From Gorsachius magnificus (lineage: Eukaryota; Chordata; Aves; Pelecaniformes; Ardeidae): a DNA stretch of 64,000 nucleotides. Positions 48,770-63,100 of this stretch are shown here, piece by piece. Under the pieces are notes generated by a model. The model was not told the DNA's origin. It saw nothing but the letters and a program-made list of their open reading frames with translations, and did not search any database. The first letter of the stretch is position 1. Each line of letters starts with the position of its first letter. Both the position numbers and the translations under genes were made by a program. The stretch is from positions 152,364,258 through 152,428,257 of the forward strand of contig CM067081.1 in the NCBI GenBank assembly GCA_034008185.1, given 5' to 3'.

Positions 48770-49001
48770 GAATCATGGAATCATAGAATAGTTTGGGTTG
48801 GAAGGGACCTTTAAAGGTCATCTAGTCCAAACCACCTGCAATGAACAGGGACATCTTCAACTGGCTCAGGTTACTCAGAGCCCAATTCAACCTGATCTTG
48901 AATGTTTCCAGGGATTGGGCATCTACCACCGCCCTGGGAAACCTGTTCCAGTGTTTCACCACACTCATTGTAAAAAAATTCTTCCTTATATCTAGTCTAG
49001 T
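48770..49001 (-). mobile_element. CR1 3' fragment, second subfamily (reverse strand)
   Basis: The forward strand starts with reversed octamers (gaatcatggaatcatagaata) and continues gtttgggttggaagggacctttaaagg, cctgcaatgaacaggg, then the reversed end of ORF2 (gaatgtttccagggatt, cctgttccagtgtttcacc, ttcttccttatatctag). It stops within the GRFRLDIRK region, so only about 230 bases are kept. The 3' UTR wording is closer to the forward copies (45.6 kb, 51.8 kb) than to its neighbour at 49084. Confidence 0.92.
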
Positions 49002-49083
49002 TTAGAAGGTGTCCTTGTTAGGAGCATAGGACGGAATATATGTTGTCCTAGTCAGTACTGCATATGATAAAAATCATTCAGGA

Positions 49084-49659
49084 TCATAGAATCATAGAAT
49101 CATCTAGGTTGGAAAAGACCTTTAAGATCATCAAGTCCAACTGCTAACCGAGCACTGCCATCCCACCACTAAACCATGTCCCTAAGCACCTCATTTACCC
49201 TTTTTTTAAATACCTCCAGGGATGGGGACTCAACCACTTCCCTGGGCAGCCCATTCCAGAGCCTGACAACCCTTTCTGTGAAGAAGTTTTTCCTAATGTC
49301 TAGCCTAAACCTGCCCTGGTGCAACTTCAGACCATTTCCCCTCATCCTATCATCTGTTACCAGGGAGAAGAGGCTGACCCCCACCTCGCTACAGCCTCCT
49401 TTCAGGTAGTTGTAGAGGGTGATAAGGTCTCCCCTCAGCCTCCTCTTCTCCAGATTAAACAACCCCAGTTCCCTCAGCCACTCCTCATAAGACTTGTGCT
49501 CCAGACCCCTCACCAGCTTTGTTGCTCTCCTCTGCACATGCTCCAGCAACGCAACGTCTTTCTTGTAGTGAGGGGCCCAAAACTGAAACAGTACTCAAGG
49601 TGCGGCCTCACCAGCACTGAGCATGGGGGCACGATCACTTCCCTACTCCTGCTGGCCAG
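49084..49659 (-). mobile_element. CR1 3' fragment (reverse strand)
   Basis: Begins with reversed octamers (catagaatcatagaatcatc) and taggttggaaaagacctttaag. On the reverse strand a 126-residue frame (49549-49169) covers the ORF2 C-terminus: [68 protein letters not shown]. It breaks off just upstream in the PLYS/LEYCVQ region. Same subfamily as 1751-2568, with this stretch of frame better preserved. Confidence 0.93.
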
Positions 49660-51822
49660 AAGAACAGAGAAGTACCAATAGAGGGTTCCCTGTATTTGGC
49701 TGTCTTATGACTATCAAACTAAGGAGCACATCATGTTCATTGTGAGCCACTTGCTGGGCAGAGTTCAGTATCAATACCTTCTTGGAGATAACTGATAGAA
49801 CTCAATGTCATTTGTTTTCTCTGTGTAGGCAATGTAGGTATTATTGTTATTATGGTTGAGAAACACGGCATGTTATTATGGTAGAACATGAACCCAGCTA
49901 CATGGCTGGGTAAATGTAGAGACATGGAATAACAGCAGCATTATGGGAACTTTCATTCTAGTGGAGAAACTGAGTAAACCACATTCACGGGATGCTCAGG
50001 CAGAGTGGGGAGTGGGCTGGAGACAGCCCAAGAAGCCACACAGAAAGTGTGACACATATGTCACATGCAAGGGTATATTAGTGCTTGGGCACTTCTCTGG
50101 GAGTCTGGCCATATTTCTAAGGCTGTACACCTAACTTTGGTTGAATCAAGAATATCAAAGTAATATTCTCAGTTTCTTACACATGCTGTCTCTGTGACCG
50201 AGCAAAACAGTCTAAGGCTAAATCTGGGGCTCTCTGGTTGTCATTTGCCACTTGAAAGTGAGCTGTTGATTGCATGACACAGGAGTTACTTCAGTCCAGC
50301 TGAGACTGCAGGTAGCTTGCAGTTGTCACAAGTGAGCGAGCAATAAGTAACCTAACTGGAACACTTTTCCTCCTCAAAAAAAAAAAGTTAGAAGATGTGT
50401 GTGATTCAAGACTTTAAGGAAAACAGAGGTAGTTAGGGAAAGCTTAAGAAAATGTCTTTGCAAAGATGCAGAGAGGGACAGTGAAAGGAGAAAAGGCTGA
50501 AATAAGTTGGGTAGTACCAGCCTCAAACTATGAAAGATGGGCAGAACAAAGAGACTGTGAATCTGTAAAAACTTTGAATTGAAAGAACTGGAGATGGCAA
50601 CTGCCATCTCCATGTTCCCAAGACTCCCAACACATCTGACAACAGATTAGTGAGGTCTTGATAACAGGTAGTACATACCATCGCTTTGCTGGGGGCACAG
50701 CTGCATATACACCCAATAAGGCCAGTCTGTATGAGGATGGGTCAGAGGCTGATCTGACTGCTTGGTTACATTCTAGCACAGGTACTATTCTGGCAAATGA
50801 GCCAGAAGCAGTGAAAAAAGAAGCAGGGACTCCTCTACTACCTTTTTGTGGGAGATACTAAACTATTCTTAGCAGTCAGGGAATCAGCTGGAGATAGACA
50901 CCAAAATAACATCTGAGTAGCATCCATTAATGCAGCAAGTGAGCTTTCTGTGCAACTTCTCCATTGCCTTTCTTGCAACTAGCCACAAAACCCCACAGCC
51001 AGCACTGCCTTGCTGCCTGCTTCCCTTGCCTCTGCCAGGTGGATCCCATGTTGCAGCCTTCGCCTGAGCCAGGTCTTGAAGTTGTCCCTTAGCTAGATAG
51101 GCAAGTGGGGAAGATGGGGATGATATCAGAGTTGAGAGAGGTTAGGGAATGTTAAAAAACCTGGCTTTTGCTGTTCATGACCAATATTTCTGAAAAAGGC
51201 AGAGGCAGCTCAGTGTTGGGCTCAAGCACTTATAGGCACAAGTACCTACAGGCACAGATAGGTATGTACGTTATTAAATGAATCACCATTTATTAAGCTT
51301 TGCTTACCATAAATCAGCAGTCAACAGGCAAGCCACAAAACATCAGTCCAACTACCACTTGGCATAATCTAGAGGCTAAACCAGGCTACCCGCTCCAAGT
51401 ATTAATGGAAACATGATGTCTTTTCTTTACCCTCAGGCAGAAGAGAAAGCATACATACAAACCCTTGATAGCCTGTGACAGTCTGACCCTATCAAAACCA
51501 AACAACACATGCAGCAGCCATACTGCAGTCCGAGCATTTAGGTCTATTGAAACGTGCGTTCAAACTATAGGCCATTACATGCCAAAGGTTTCTTCTGACT
51601 GTGGATCACAAAGTTCTGTTGTCAGACTATAAGACTTTTGCATCCTAACAGCAGTATTTTACAATAGCTTTTGCCACACTTTAAATTTTAGTGGCAGAAT
51701 TTAGAGAGGAATCAGAAGAGACAGAATCGTATTTTGTTGTTTAAGTTGCAGGTATTTGAAAACTACTATTTAAATAATGTGGTCTGCTGAAGGTTATGAT
51801 TTATGGCTAGGGAAAAAAGTCA
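49660..51822. other. Stretch without recognisable gene
   Basis: No gene or named repeat. The base composition is ordinary for the window. Confidence 0.45.
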
Positions 51823-52346
51823 TGGCTACCACATCCAGCTCTGGGGCCCCCAGCACAAAAAAATACATGAACCTTTTATAGCGGGTCCAGAGGAGGGCCA
51901 CAAAAATGATCAGAGGGCTGGAACACCTCTCCTGTGAAGAAAGACTGGGAGAGTTGGGGTTGTTTAGCCTGGAGAAGGCTTTGGGGAGAACTGAGTGTGG
52001 CCTTTCAATACCTGAAGGGGCTTATAAGAAAGATGAAGAGAGACTTTTACCATGGCCTGTAGTGATAGTGCAAGGGATAACAGTTTAAAATAAAAGATAT
52101 TAGATTTAAATTAGATATAAGGAATAAATTCTTTACTATGAGGGTGGTGAGGCACTGGAACAGGTTGCTCAAAGAAGTTGCGGATGCCCCATCCCTGGAA
52201 GTGTTCAAGGCCAGGTCAGATGGGGCTTTGAGCAACCTGGTCTAGTGGAAGGTGTCCCTGACTATAGCAGATGGGTTGGACTAGGTGATCTTTAAAGGTT
52301 CTTTCCAACCCAAATCACTCTGTGATCCTATAAGTCTATGATTCTA
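51823..52346 (+). mobile_element. CR1 3' fragment (forward strand)
   Basis: Forward CR1 tail of ~520 bases. ORF2 traces include IQLWGP-like sequence near 51835, [20 protein letters not shown] near 51888-51940, LGLFSLEKA, and the VVADAPSLEVFKAR-like region near 52180-52215, then the 3' UTR (ggttggactaggtgatctttaaagg) and weak octamers (tctatgattcta). Several frameshifts and an A-rich GRFRLDIRK equivalent (near 52090-52120) show that it is non-functional. Confidence 0.93.
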
Positions 52347-53659
52347 AAACATTCCCTTGAAGGGAAAGATGTGTGGTTTTAGGGAGATCCAGCAGATGAT
52401 AATAAAATAGCAAGCTTTTTGAGTTCTGTTCTTCACTTTTTGGCAAAGAAAATATGGATACCTCTCAGATGTCAGCTGGGTCTTGTAAGTTTACATGCAA
52501 TATATTTTCCAAGCATTTTCAATAATAAAGATACAACACTTCTGTGACATATTTGAACTCAGTCCTCACCTTTCTGTCCTTAACTACTGCTTTGCCCCAG
52601 GAGGCCAAAGCTTTTGTTGCTAGCAACTCACTGTGCTATCAAAATTTTCCAGAAAACTTTTGCTGTGAAAATAAAACATGCCTACTGGGAGAGACATTGA
52701 CTCTATTCAGTACCTGCTATTTCAGCAAATTCTCAGCAGAGTTGCTCTTCTACCCTAGACTGCTTCCCATGAATCGGTTCTGCCATATCAGACATCACCA
52801 CCACCACTATGAGCTGCTCATCAGAGCTAACAAATATAGAAACCGTGCAAGCCCTAATGGACACTGTACCTCTCCCTGCAAGAAATTAATAAGTATGGGA
52901 ACACATTGGAAAATGTGAGAGAATATGGCTTTACAGTGTTATACCTGTTTCCAACCTGATTATTCCTTACCGAACACTAATAGCAGCTTTGTGTTCATTC
53001 TCTGTGATACCCATCTACAATATCTAAATCTACCCGTCACATTTTAAAAAGCATTATATTGAAAAATTAAGATAATTCACAGCATCATAAGCTTTTGATC
53101 TTATGACTTGCAGTGTACAAATCTTCCAGTTACTAGAGTTCTCCAACCTGTAGTTACTTTTTTTAAAGAAAAAAACCTCAACCATTTCCTTTTAATCAAT
53201 GTTGTTAGAACATTTAAAGTCAGTACACAGTTTAAATTGTGTAATGTTGCATTTTCAGTGCTTAAGTTATCACCTTGTGGATTTTTTCTTGTGCAAAGGC
53301 ACTTTCCAATTTCTTAAAGAAATCAATGAACTTTATAGTCTAAATAAAAAGCACTTCAAATGTTCTTTAAATGCATATATAAACTTTTCTTTATGGACCT
53401 GATGCTAAATAGATGGTCAAATTTATGTGGGAGTAAATGAGAATTTAAGAACACTAAATAGAAGCAATAGTGTATAACTACTTCCAGTGAAGCATGGATA
53501 TTGCATATGTATTTTTCTCTTGCTGTCAGACAAGATGGAAACTCGCCGAGGCCAATTTTGTATTGAAGTTTGCAGCCCTATTTTATCTGTTTACAATAGC
53601 TGCTCAAGGTCGATAAAATATTTTGATAGGAAAAAACCTCATTCTCCTCATAAAGGTTT
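52347..53659. other. AT-rich stretch without recognisable gene
   Basis: No named element. The 124-residue frame at 52544-52918 contains a short HHHHH run (from a CAC/CAT repeat near 52793-52810) and no recognised domain. Confidence 0.45.
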
Positions 53660-54190
53660 TTGATGAGCGATAGCAATAACAAGAACATTGCCAGCAGATC
53701 AAGGGAGGTGATCCTTCCCCTCTGCTCAGTGTTGGTGTGACCACACCTTGAGGGATGGGTCCAGTGCGGGGCTCCTTAGTACAAGAGGGATGTGGGCATA
53801 CTGGAGCAAGTCTGGGCCATGAAGGGACTGGAGCACCTCTCACACAAGGAAAGGCTGAGAGAGCTGAGACTGTTCAGCCTGGAGAAGGCTCAGGGGAATC
53901 TTATCTGTGTCCATAAATACCTGATTGGGTTGGAGTAAAGAAGACAGAGCCAGACTCTTCTCAGTGGTGCCCAGAGAAATGGGCAAAATCTGAAATACGT
54001 AAAATTCCATTTAAAAATAAGAAAAAAAATTTTTACTGTGAGGTTGGCCAAACACTGGAGCAGGTTTTCCGAAGAGATTGTGGAGTTATTCAAAACCTGA
54101 CAGCACATGCCTTGAGCAATGTGGTCTAGCTGACCTTGCTTTGAGTAGGGTGATTGGACTAGATGATCACCAGAGATCCCTGGAAAATGC
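53660..54190 (+). mobile_element. Degraded CR1 3' fragment (forward strand)
   Basis: Recognisable ORF2 traces in order: NIASRSREVILPLCSVLV-like near 53685-53740, a GPSTRGMWAYWSKSG-like stretch, LEHLSHKERLRELRLFSLEKA near 53830-53890, then the FFTVRLAKHWSRFSEEIVELF-like region near 54030-54090 and the 3' UTR (attggactagatgatcaccagagatccc). No octamer tail is visible. It is older and from another subfamily than the copies at 45.6 and 51.8 kb. Confidence 0.88.
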
Positions 54191-57100
54191 AGCAGTTCTG
54201 CAGCAATACAAACAACTCAGACATGACTTGAACCTCAGTTCACTAAAAGTAGGATATCTCCCTTTCAAAGGGTAAACATCACTGTTATGCTGAATTCAGG
54301 AAAATCAACATGATATTGATGAGGGGCAGGAACCACACTACCCATCAAAACTGTAGATCAGAACATGTTCAGATTCTGAATTACAGTTGTACAAGTTACT
54401 GGACGGGCTGTGTTTCCTCCCTGTAAAAACAGGGAGTAGACACAGATAGAACCCATTATAAACAGGGAATTCCAAAAGGGAATTAAATACAAATAAGTGC
54501 ATTTATCTCAGACCAGAGATTTTAGGAATTTTTTTGTTTACTTAAAATATAGTGAAATTTCTGTGAATTACAGTGAGAAGGGAGGAGATGAGAAGAACAG
54601 AAAGTTGTGGAAAAAAAAAATCCAAACCTCCAAACAAAACCCAAGACACCCAAAATTCTGAAATGACTCTGGATGTGTTCCCCTGCCCCACAGAAAGGCG
54701 TGTTTCAAGTTTCAGTTGACTTTTCCATTTAATCTGTGAAACTCCTAGATGTGACAAAGAATACTCTTGAATCTAAGAGTATTGCCTCCACCTCCTCAAA
54801 GGGAAATAGGAAGAGATGTGCTGCCAGGGGACATGCTTACTCCAGCTGGTTTGACAGCAATCTACTGTGCAGTAGTGTGGTAGTGCTGAAGATAGCCCTC
54901 AACTGATAAAGTGTGCTAATATTTCCTGGAAGCATCAGCAGGGGTTTTTTTACAGCTATAAAGACCTCTCCACTCCGACCACTCAGAGGTTACTCTCAAG
55001 CTTCCCCATCATATCCAATGTCACCGGCATGTAAGTAAAACCCTACTGTCCTATGGTCCACCATGGCCATATGTCTCAAAATGGCAGGACAGCATTAAAG
55101 GCAATGAGATTCCCCCAAAGCACTGTAATCATAGGTGTTTAAGGGGTGCCACTGTCTCGAGTACTATAGCACTGCTGTACTGACTGGATTAAAACAGTGA
55201 ATGATCTTTTTCCTTTCATGGTTCATGGCGATTACTTTTGAATGGTGGTGACAGCTTTTCTGGAGAGTGGCTGACTAGAACTAATAGGTGAATTCATCCA
55301 CTAAAATCAGCCTGGCAAATTTCAGCCTGCAAATAGAAGAAATTTAAGTAATATTTTATGCCTCTATGTGCTAGAAAAAACTAAGCCTGGCCCTACTTTC
55401 ACCAAACAGCAGCGGCACTCTCTTCCCACTGTCATTCCATATGCTTGGGCCCTGCAGCTGCCTTTCTCTCTGTGTTCATTCAGACCAAATCTAGTTCCCT
55501 GATAATACTGAAAGTGGAAATAGCTTTTGTTTTGGACCAGTAAACAGTGCTGAGGTCCTGTAATTTTGTCAGTAATACTGATGCCAACCTATGCAAAATA
55601 TCCCATTTTATTTCTGTGACTGGTCAGAGGAGAGTCAGTTTTAGAGCTGCTACAATTAGCAGGTGTGATCTACCCTGAGGGACCTTTCCCTTTTTCCTAA
55701 TTCCATGCACACAGAGCTTTCGGACTGCTGATGGCTCTGAGCCTAGCTCTGAGGCTCAGCACTGACACTGCATTTATGTAAGTGCCATTACTGGCATGAA
55801 CCATGGTCATTTGCTGGCATCAGTGTGGTTCCTAGAACTGCTCAGAAACTCATGGGCTCAGACATGACATCAACGTGGAGCTGGATGACACACGGTAATA
55901 GTGAGAGGAGAATGCTTTCATTGACATGCAAATGTTTCCTAGGTTCACGTCCCTTTCCTAAGATAGGGCTGTCTTTCAGGTCCTCAGAGATTTGAGAATG
56001 ACCATTGCCATGCTGTAGGAGCAGCAAATATAAAGGTAAAGGCATAATAATACATATGTATACACACTGTAGTGTTCTGCTCCATGGAAACTGACAGTAG
56101 GTTTCCAAGGCAGCCAAATAAAAAAAAAAAAAACCAAACCCAAAGCTAAAAAAGAGTGAAGTACAAAGTGCATCAACACAGCTTGATGTGTTAAGGGGTA
56201 AATACGGGAAAGTGCTTAAAGCCCCACTGGAAGTCAATGGCGGTTGTGCTCTTAAGTCCCTGGGGCCCTATCAAAAAGCCCAGCCAGGAGCACCGCGCTG
56301 TTGCTTGATGTGTGTGGCTGATTATTCATTGCTGTATGCAGCTGTCCTGCAGCTGCACTGTTGTTCCACGCCGTGCTCTGCTCTGGGGCTGCTCCCTCTC
56401 TTCACTCTCCCACAGGTGCTGTGCTTCAGGGCACTGTTACTCCTCATCATCATCTTCCTCTCCCCATAATCCATGTAGCTCTATATCCACCCAGCAGGCA
56501 AATATGTGTATGGCCTTTCTAATAAGCCGGAGAGTGATGCCAAAGGGGTGCTCCCAGGGCCAGTGACCAAAGGAGGTTTGAGCTGGCAGGGAACAACAGG
56601 GATGGTCCATTCCCAACCCTCATGAAAGGCCGATATTTCTGCATAGCAGCCTGAGTTGGCAAGAGAGAGGAGGAAGAGCCACGCAATATGGTAATCATAG
56701 CCAATGTGGTCCCTAGCGAGAGCTCTGAGGAAATGAAGAAGCAGAACTTGTTTAAAAAAAGAAAACCATTGAAGAGTAGTTGGTTGTTACTTTGGCAGCT
56801 GGTCCTACCAAACTGAACTGACCCATCTCGAACACAGCATTGCTTTCCAAGCTTTCTTTCTTTCCATCTACATTAGAAGAAAACAAAACGCTCCAGCAGG
56901 TTTTGCCTCAGTGCAACAGGGTACATCACATCTTGGTAGAAGCTGCAAGCAATCTGCAAGTTCTGGTATTTCTTAGCAAAACAAATGGAAAATGCCAAAG
57001 CAATAAGAAGGCTTCTTGTAAAAAGTAGAAATAAGGATGTAGGTTTAATATGCAGTTAAATATGGAAAAAAATCATCACTGTAATAAAAAATGTGCACTA

Positions 57101-60100
57101 GGTGAGATCTATAAGGTTATTAACCTCTAAACCCAGCAAACAACAGCAGGCTTTTTTCATTCATATATCTGGAAGCTTGTAACCTATTCTGTAGGAGAAG
57201 GTACTCTTCAAGACTGTGATAATAAATACAAATAATAAAGCCAAGCCAGTATATAATCAGATTTATGAAGTCTTTTTTACCCCCTTTCTATGTTTGAAAA
57301 TTTCCAGGTAGTGAAAGCTCCTCAGAGATCAAAATGTAATAACTATTTTATGGCAGCTGCCAAAGAAAAGTGTAAACCCAATATATTAACTGAAAGTAGT
57401 TTGAACATGGATAGAGAAATTTCCTCTTCCACTTCCAACAGAACTGGTTCTTGGCTTTCAGTGGATTTGCCACTCTACGTGTAGTCTGAAAAAAATGAAT
57501 ATAACCATTTTAAAACTAAAAGCTCTCAGTTTCTATTAAGAAAATAAACATGTCAAGTGTTCCTTTGATTTAGAGTATAACTGAGGTTTAAAACTAGTGA
57601 TTTATGTAGTTGATTTATAGTCAAGTCTTCTAGCTATGAAAGGAGAGGATTTTTTTTCTTTACTGAGGAAGATAAATCTGTATTTGCCTTCTCTGCTTCA
57701 GCTGAAAATTGATCTCTCTCTTCACAAAGTTCATGTGAACCCTCCTTCAGGACACTGACCCAGTGAGATCCCCAAGAGAGAGGCCTTAGCTACAGAGCCA
57801 TCATGCAGATTATTTTTCTGTTCTCAGCTACGAAGATTTAAGAATTTATTCAGGAGTAATGCAGAAAGCAGCTAAAATCAGGAGGCTTGACTGGAACACT
57901 GGGAATCAGTGAGTGATGGTGGCTTCTCTTGTTGCTTTAAACAGTGAGATTTGTTGCCCCAAACTCTTGGTTCTCCAAAGGGATCCAACTTATTTTCACA
58001 CTAATATTTTCTGAAAATTATTTTTGAGGGACTATGCTGCACACATTTATTTCACTGGTTTTGAGAGATTTCAGAGGTAAGTTTTTAGAAAAAAAAGTCA
58101 ACAGATACTATTTGGATATGTTTTATATTAACAATAATAAAGAAACTTCTGACAGCTTAACAACCTGCAGTTAAATCTCAGATCTTTGACCCAGAGGATG
58201 TTTATGGCAATGGATTGTACATCTTGACAACCTACTGCGCTTGCGGGTGAAGATTTTGTCCACAGCCTGTGGCCTCAGTCTGACCTGACAAGCAGATCCA
58301 CAGCACCACTGTGCAAAATCCAGCATGCCTGAAAACTCCCTAGACTATACAGGATCAATGAAATAAACATTTCTTGTGTCATAAATCTAGAGCACTCTCA
58401 ACTTTCACAAGGCAGAAACTTTCAGAAGTCACACAGTCACAACAGCTTTCATTGCATGGGTGACGGATTTGCCGGGGAGAGGAGGAGGAGGGAAGGGCAG
58501 AGATGTGGAGGAAGGCATGTTCCCTATGAGGAAATACTGGAGCTCCATGAGACATGGGACTCATTCCAGATAGTGGGCAGTAAAATCCATAGGACCAGAG
58601 ACCAAGAGAGTCTTCTTGTCCAAAATTATAGATCTGCAACATTGCACTCGTGCCTGGCTGAATAAAAAAGTTACCAGACTTGGGGCAGGAGAGCACTCAT
58701 CCAGCACTGAATGGGAAAAGTGTCCCTGGAGTGAAAAGCATCACAGGGTGCCAGTCAAGTGAGGCAAAGGAGATGAAGAGCCATGAGGGAGCGGGCCAAA
58801 GTTGCCCAATAAAATACATTCTCCTTTATCACTACCGAGCTGCTCTGGAAAGGCTGTGCTTTTCATACCTATGTGTTTCTTTTGCTGTTTGACTAATCAC
58901 ATCCTGAAGGTTTTATCACATGAATAATCCCCAACCTGGCTTTCTCTGAAGGTCATACTCCCTGTTTTCACACTTTACCCCTGGAGTCTGATAAACTCCT
59001 GTGATCAAGTAGAACTCTCATAAAACTTCTTATTATTTATGGTTATAACTCTCAGCAGGCTTTTAGTTAACATTTTTCAATTCTTTGCACATCTTCAGAC
59101 ATTATCTTTGAGTTGTGATGAATTTCCCTGGCAAAGAAAATAGTTTTGTCTAAATTTTTAATACTTTTATTTTGACCTTTTTCTTCAGGGACAGATAAGG
59201 CACTTACAGTAATCTCCTCTGTCATACATTATCATATTTTTAGAGAAGTAGTCCTGAGAAGCCACATCAGTCATAGTATTTGATGTCATTCCAGCACTTC
59301 TCTCCCGGAGTTCTCTCTTTGTAGTGTTTACAGCAGAATGGGATTAAGTTGTGGCAAATGTTTTAGTTTGCATTCCTCTTTAAATTATTCAGTATGAGAT
59401 GAGGAAATTAAGCACACTGTAAAAGCTGAATTAAGTATGTAGAAGCATCATACAGAAAACAAAAATTTGGAAATAAAAGCCTATAAGCCATTATAAAAGT
59501 TAGAGTCAGAAAAGTCAGGAAAAATTGTTGATTTACAATGTCTCATTTATTTCAGCTCCCTGGCACTGTAAGACCATTTTCTATAGAATTTATGTTTTTT
59601 TAATGTCGCTTTTTTTTTCTCTATTTATTTTAAAAAGACGTAAGCAGGGAGGTTTTTATATAGTTTGAGAACATAACTCCATCTCTTTTTCTTCTTAAAC
59701 TATTTCAGCTGTTTCTCATCTGACTTTTTTCCCACGTATTGAATTAATTTTCTTTTTCACTTCTTCTAGTATATCTGAGAGTCCTGCATCATATTTGTTC
59801 TCCTTCACTAAAATCAAGTGTTGTTGGTTCCTCACTCCTTTCACCCTTACCTGTGACCCAAGAAGTCTCTACATTTGAAAAAAAAAAAAGGCACCACAAT
59901 AAAGTCTCTGATTTTTTCCTACCACACAACATTTGTGTGTGCCTCTCTCCCACTTTGGAAGCATTCACAGCAGACTGAATGCATGCAAGAGAGAACAAAT
60001 AGGAATAATGCACCCATAAGAAAGCAAAGGGAATTGAGGAGGTGATCAGTTAAATTTACATTGGTTGTGGTGGCAAAGAACAAACTACATTTGGGATATA

Positions 60101-63100
60101 CACTGAATAAAGGAGGCAAAACCTGTTTACTTTATGTAATTCAAAAACCACTTTGTGACACTGTATTAGGAGTAACTTGGAGAGGGCTCTGTTCCCATAG
60201 CACTCAGGGGTCTCCCAGGAGGTGTCTGCTCCTGCCTACCCACCTGATTCTGTGGACCTTCACCACGAACAGCATGTCTGCAAGCAGAACCTTGTGAAAA
60301 ATTCATTAACTGCTGAGACAACCTCAGCTCTGGAAACATGAGAGGTATAATTCATTTGGAAAACAGTCAGACTGTTGTCGCAGAGTTCAAGTCCTTGCTC
60401 AGGCAGGGCAGGATCTCAGTTTTGTTGCTTACTCCATGCATTACAAAACAGATATCAGGCTCGTTGGCAAAGGAATGTATTGGAAAGCTAAAAATAAACT
60501 TTTGTTTTTCTGCAAATACTGCACACAGTTAATCTGTATTGAAAATTTAAGTGGGCAACAGAATATGTTTTCTAATTTCAGAGGCATTTGATACGTCAAT
60601 GTACAAGGTATATACCAGATATGTATGTTGGGCAGCGCAACAAAAAAATGGGTTTTTAAACATATTCATGGACTTCTTCTAATGATTGCATTGACTGCAT
60701 GTATTATTAAAAAAAAGTCTTTCTGTTGTTTAATTTAAGGCCCGGTTATTTAGATCATCAGAGGAATAATTAATGTGAGAAATACTTAAGTATTGCACCA
60801 GCAAATGATGAAGGCTAGTATTTTTCCATACTTGTCACCAGTACAGCTGGCTTGAAGTGTTTTATTGATTTACCTATGAATAACTTTGAGCTGTGGAAGA
60901 AATACACTGCATGTAATGTAACTTAGCTTATGAAAGAATTACATAATATTGGAATGAGGACTCATTCTGCTGGAACACCTTGCAAAATAAAATGACCAAA
61001 TAATGTTTGAATAAGGATCTAGGTGATAAAGTGGACTGATTTAAATTTATATGACTCTTTGGAAAGCAATGGTCTACAGTAAGAAAAAAGAAATGACTGT
61101 ACATAGACTTGCTCTCATACTGTACTGAGTTGAGCAACTGGATGAGGACTTTTGCCATAACCCGCATTACTCCAGTGCCATCAGAGTGGTAACAGGCACC
61201 AGTATAATTTAAGGATATGAAAGGCAACAAGCCTTTCCTTGAACTTCTGCTGTGCAAAGTCTTCTTTGGGTCATAAAACCTCACCATATCCTTTGGATGA
61301 ATCCCCTTGGCCTGCATGGTACCACCTAACTCAAGGGTGATCTTGCATCATGACTCAAGCATTATTCTCAGCTGGGCAGAATCTGATTGATCCATTTCAG
61401 CACCAGATCTCTCCCAACACTGCTCATGACCCTTTTCTCAGAAGCTGTCATCTTAAGTGTGCTGTACAAGGGTAAAAGTTACTGGTACACAGTCAACAAG
61501 CTGAAGTGCCCACTTGCTGCATCAGAAGCAGACAGCTCATATCTTACAGAGCACATCTCCCCTGGCCAGGTGATCCCCCTCATGACAGGGCACAGGTAAC
61601 CTGGCCTGTGAAGGGACCCATTAGTTAAAGCCTTCCGTGTTACTAGATGAGCCACAAGAAATGAAGGCTCAGCATGGGTGGACACAGATTACTGAAACCT
61701 TTGTGGGCTTCTAGAGAGGAGCACAACTTCCCCCATGAAACCACAACCACAACTGCATGGTTGACAACTATTGCGACCCAGGCATGCCCTCGACACACTT
61801 AGATGCAGCTACTAATCTTGGTATTCTCCACTATTATTACAAAACATTTTGTGTCATAATTGTCACCTATGGCACCAAGTCTGAGCCTGAGATGACTGGT
61901 TTAGATACAGCAGGATGGGCAGCAGTCAGCAGTAACCAGAAGCCACACAGGGAAACTCCAGACTCTTAAAAGAATTTGGTATCAATTGTCTTAATGTTTT
62001 AAAATAGGTATTTCAGCTAATGACCTCAAGCCTCTCCAGGAACAAGCTTGTCCAAAGTTTTCATTTGCTACTGGTTATTGCAGCCTGCTGGCTGGACTCA
62101 TCTATAGACCCTCAACTACCATATCATAAAAGGAAAAGCAAGAAACCCTGGAAAAGGCATCACTGTCATGAGCAGCTGCTACTCTACATGCATTTTCCCC
62201 TCTATATGCTGAATGTTATAAGAAAAATAATAAAAATCTGACTTATAAATATGAGTTACAAATGTGTGACATGGTGTGTATGTAATGGCTACACTGGCCC
62301 AGGGAAGACTGGCCTGCTGCCCTGCCCCTACACTGAACCGTGATCCGCCAAGTGGTAGGACTTCTGACTTTGAAACATATTAGTACACTGAGGCACCAAC
62401 ACATGTTCAAAAATATTATTTTTTTTTTACTTCAGAGAGAAATGGCAATAGGGAAAAGAATGCTACTGAATGACCAAAGGACCAAAGGACCAGGCTGTGC
62501 TGAAAAGCAGTTTTATATTCATGCATTATTTCCCTGAAATTCCAGTCCTGACTTCATTTATTGCTTTTCTAAAATGAAATAGTTACAAGATCTTTTTGCT
62601 TGCTGTGCAATTTCCCCTATCTTCTGAATCTGTTCATTGACATGTTTCTCTCCTCCCCATCAGTCTTATACCACTTTTCCCTGTCTTGTACAGATCTATC
62701 CTTACGTTCCCATCCCTCATTTTTTTCCCCCTCCCTCTTTTTTTTCCCCCTCCTTGTGTTTAGGAAGTATTAGTCTTGAATATAAGAAGTCATGGCAAAA
62801 GTAGGTAAGGCGACCAACAAACCATAAAATAAGATTATTGTGCTTAATAAAATAACCATCCTCCACTCATATTTCTATTTCCATTCCTGTAATGTATTAC
62901 CCTGAACACAAATTAATTGAATTTCAGAATATTGTTCTTCTGAAGCTCATGGGACAATTCGTACTGAATTTCTATGGACTGACTCAGCATATAGCTCAGC
63001 AAAGTAAGGATGAAAACCTGTGATGTTGATTTCATGCAACAAGAAAATTAGATTAAAAAGAGGGTGCAGACTGTTATTCCTGTGGCCTAAAAATAGATAC

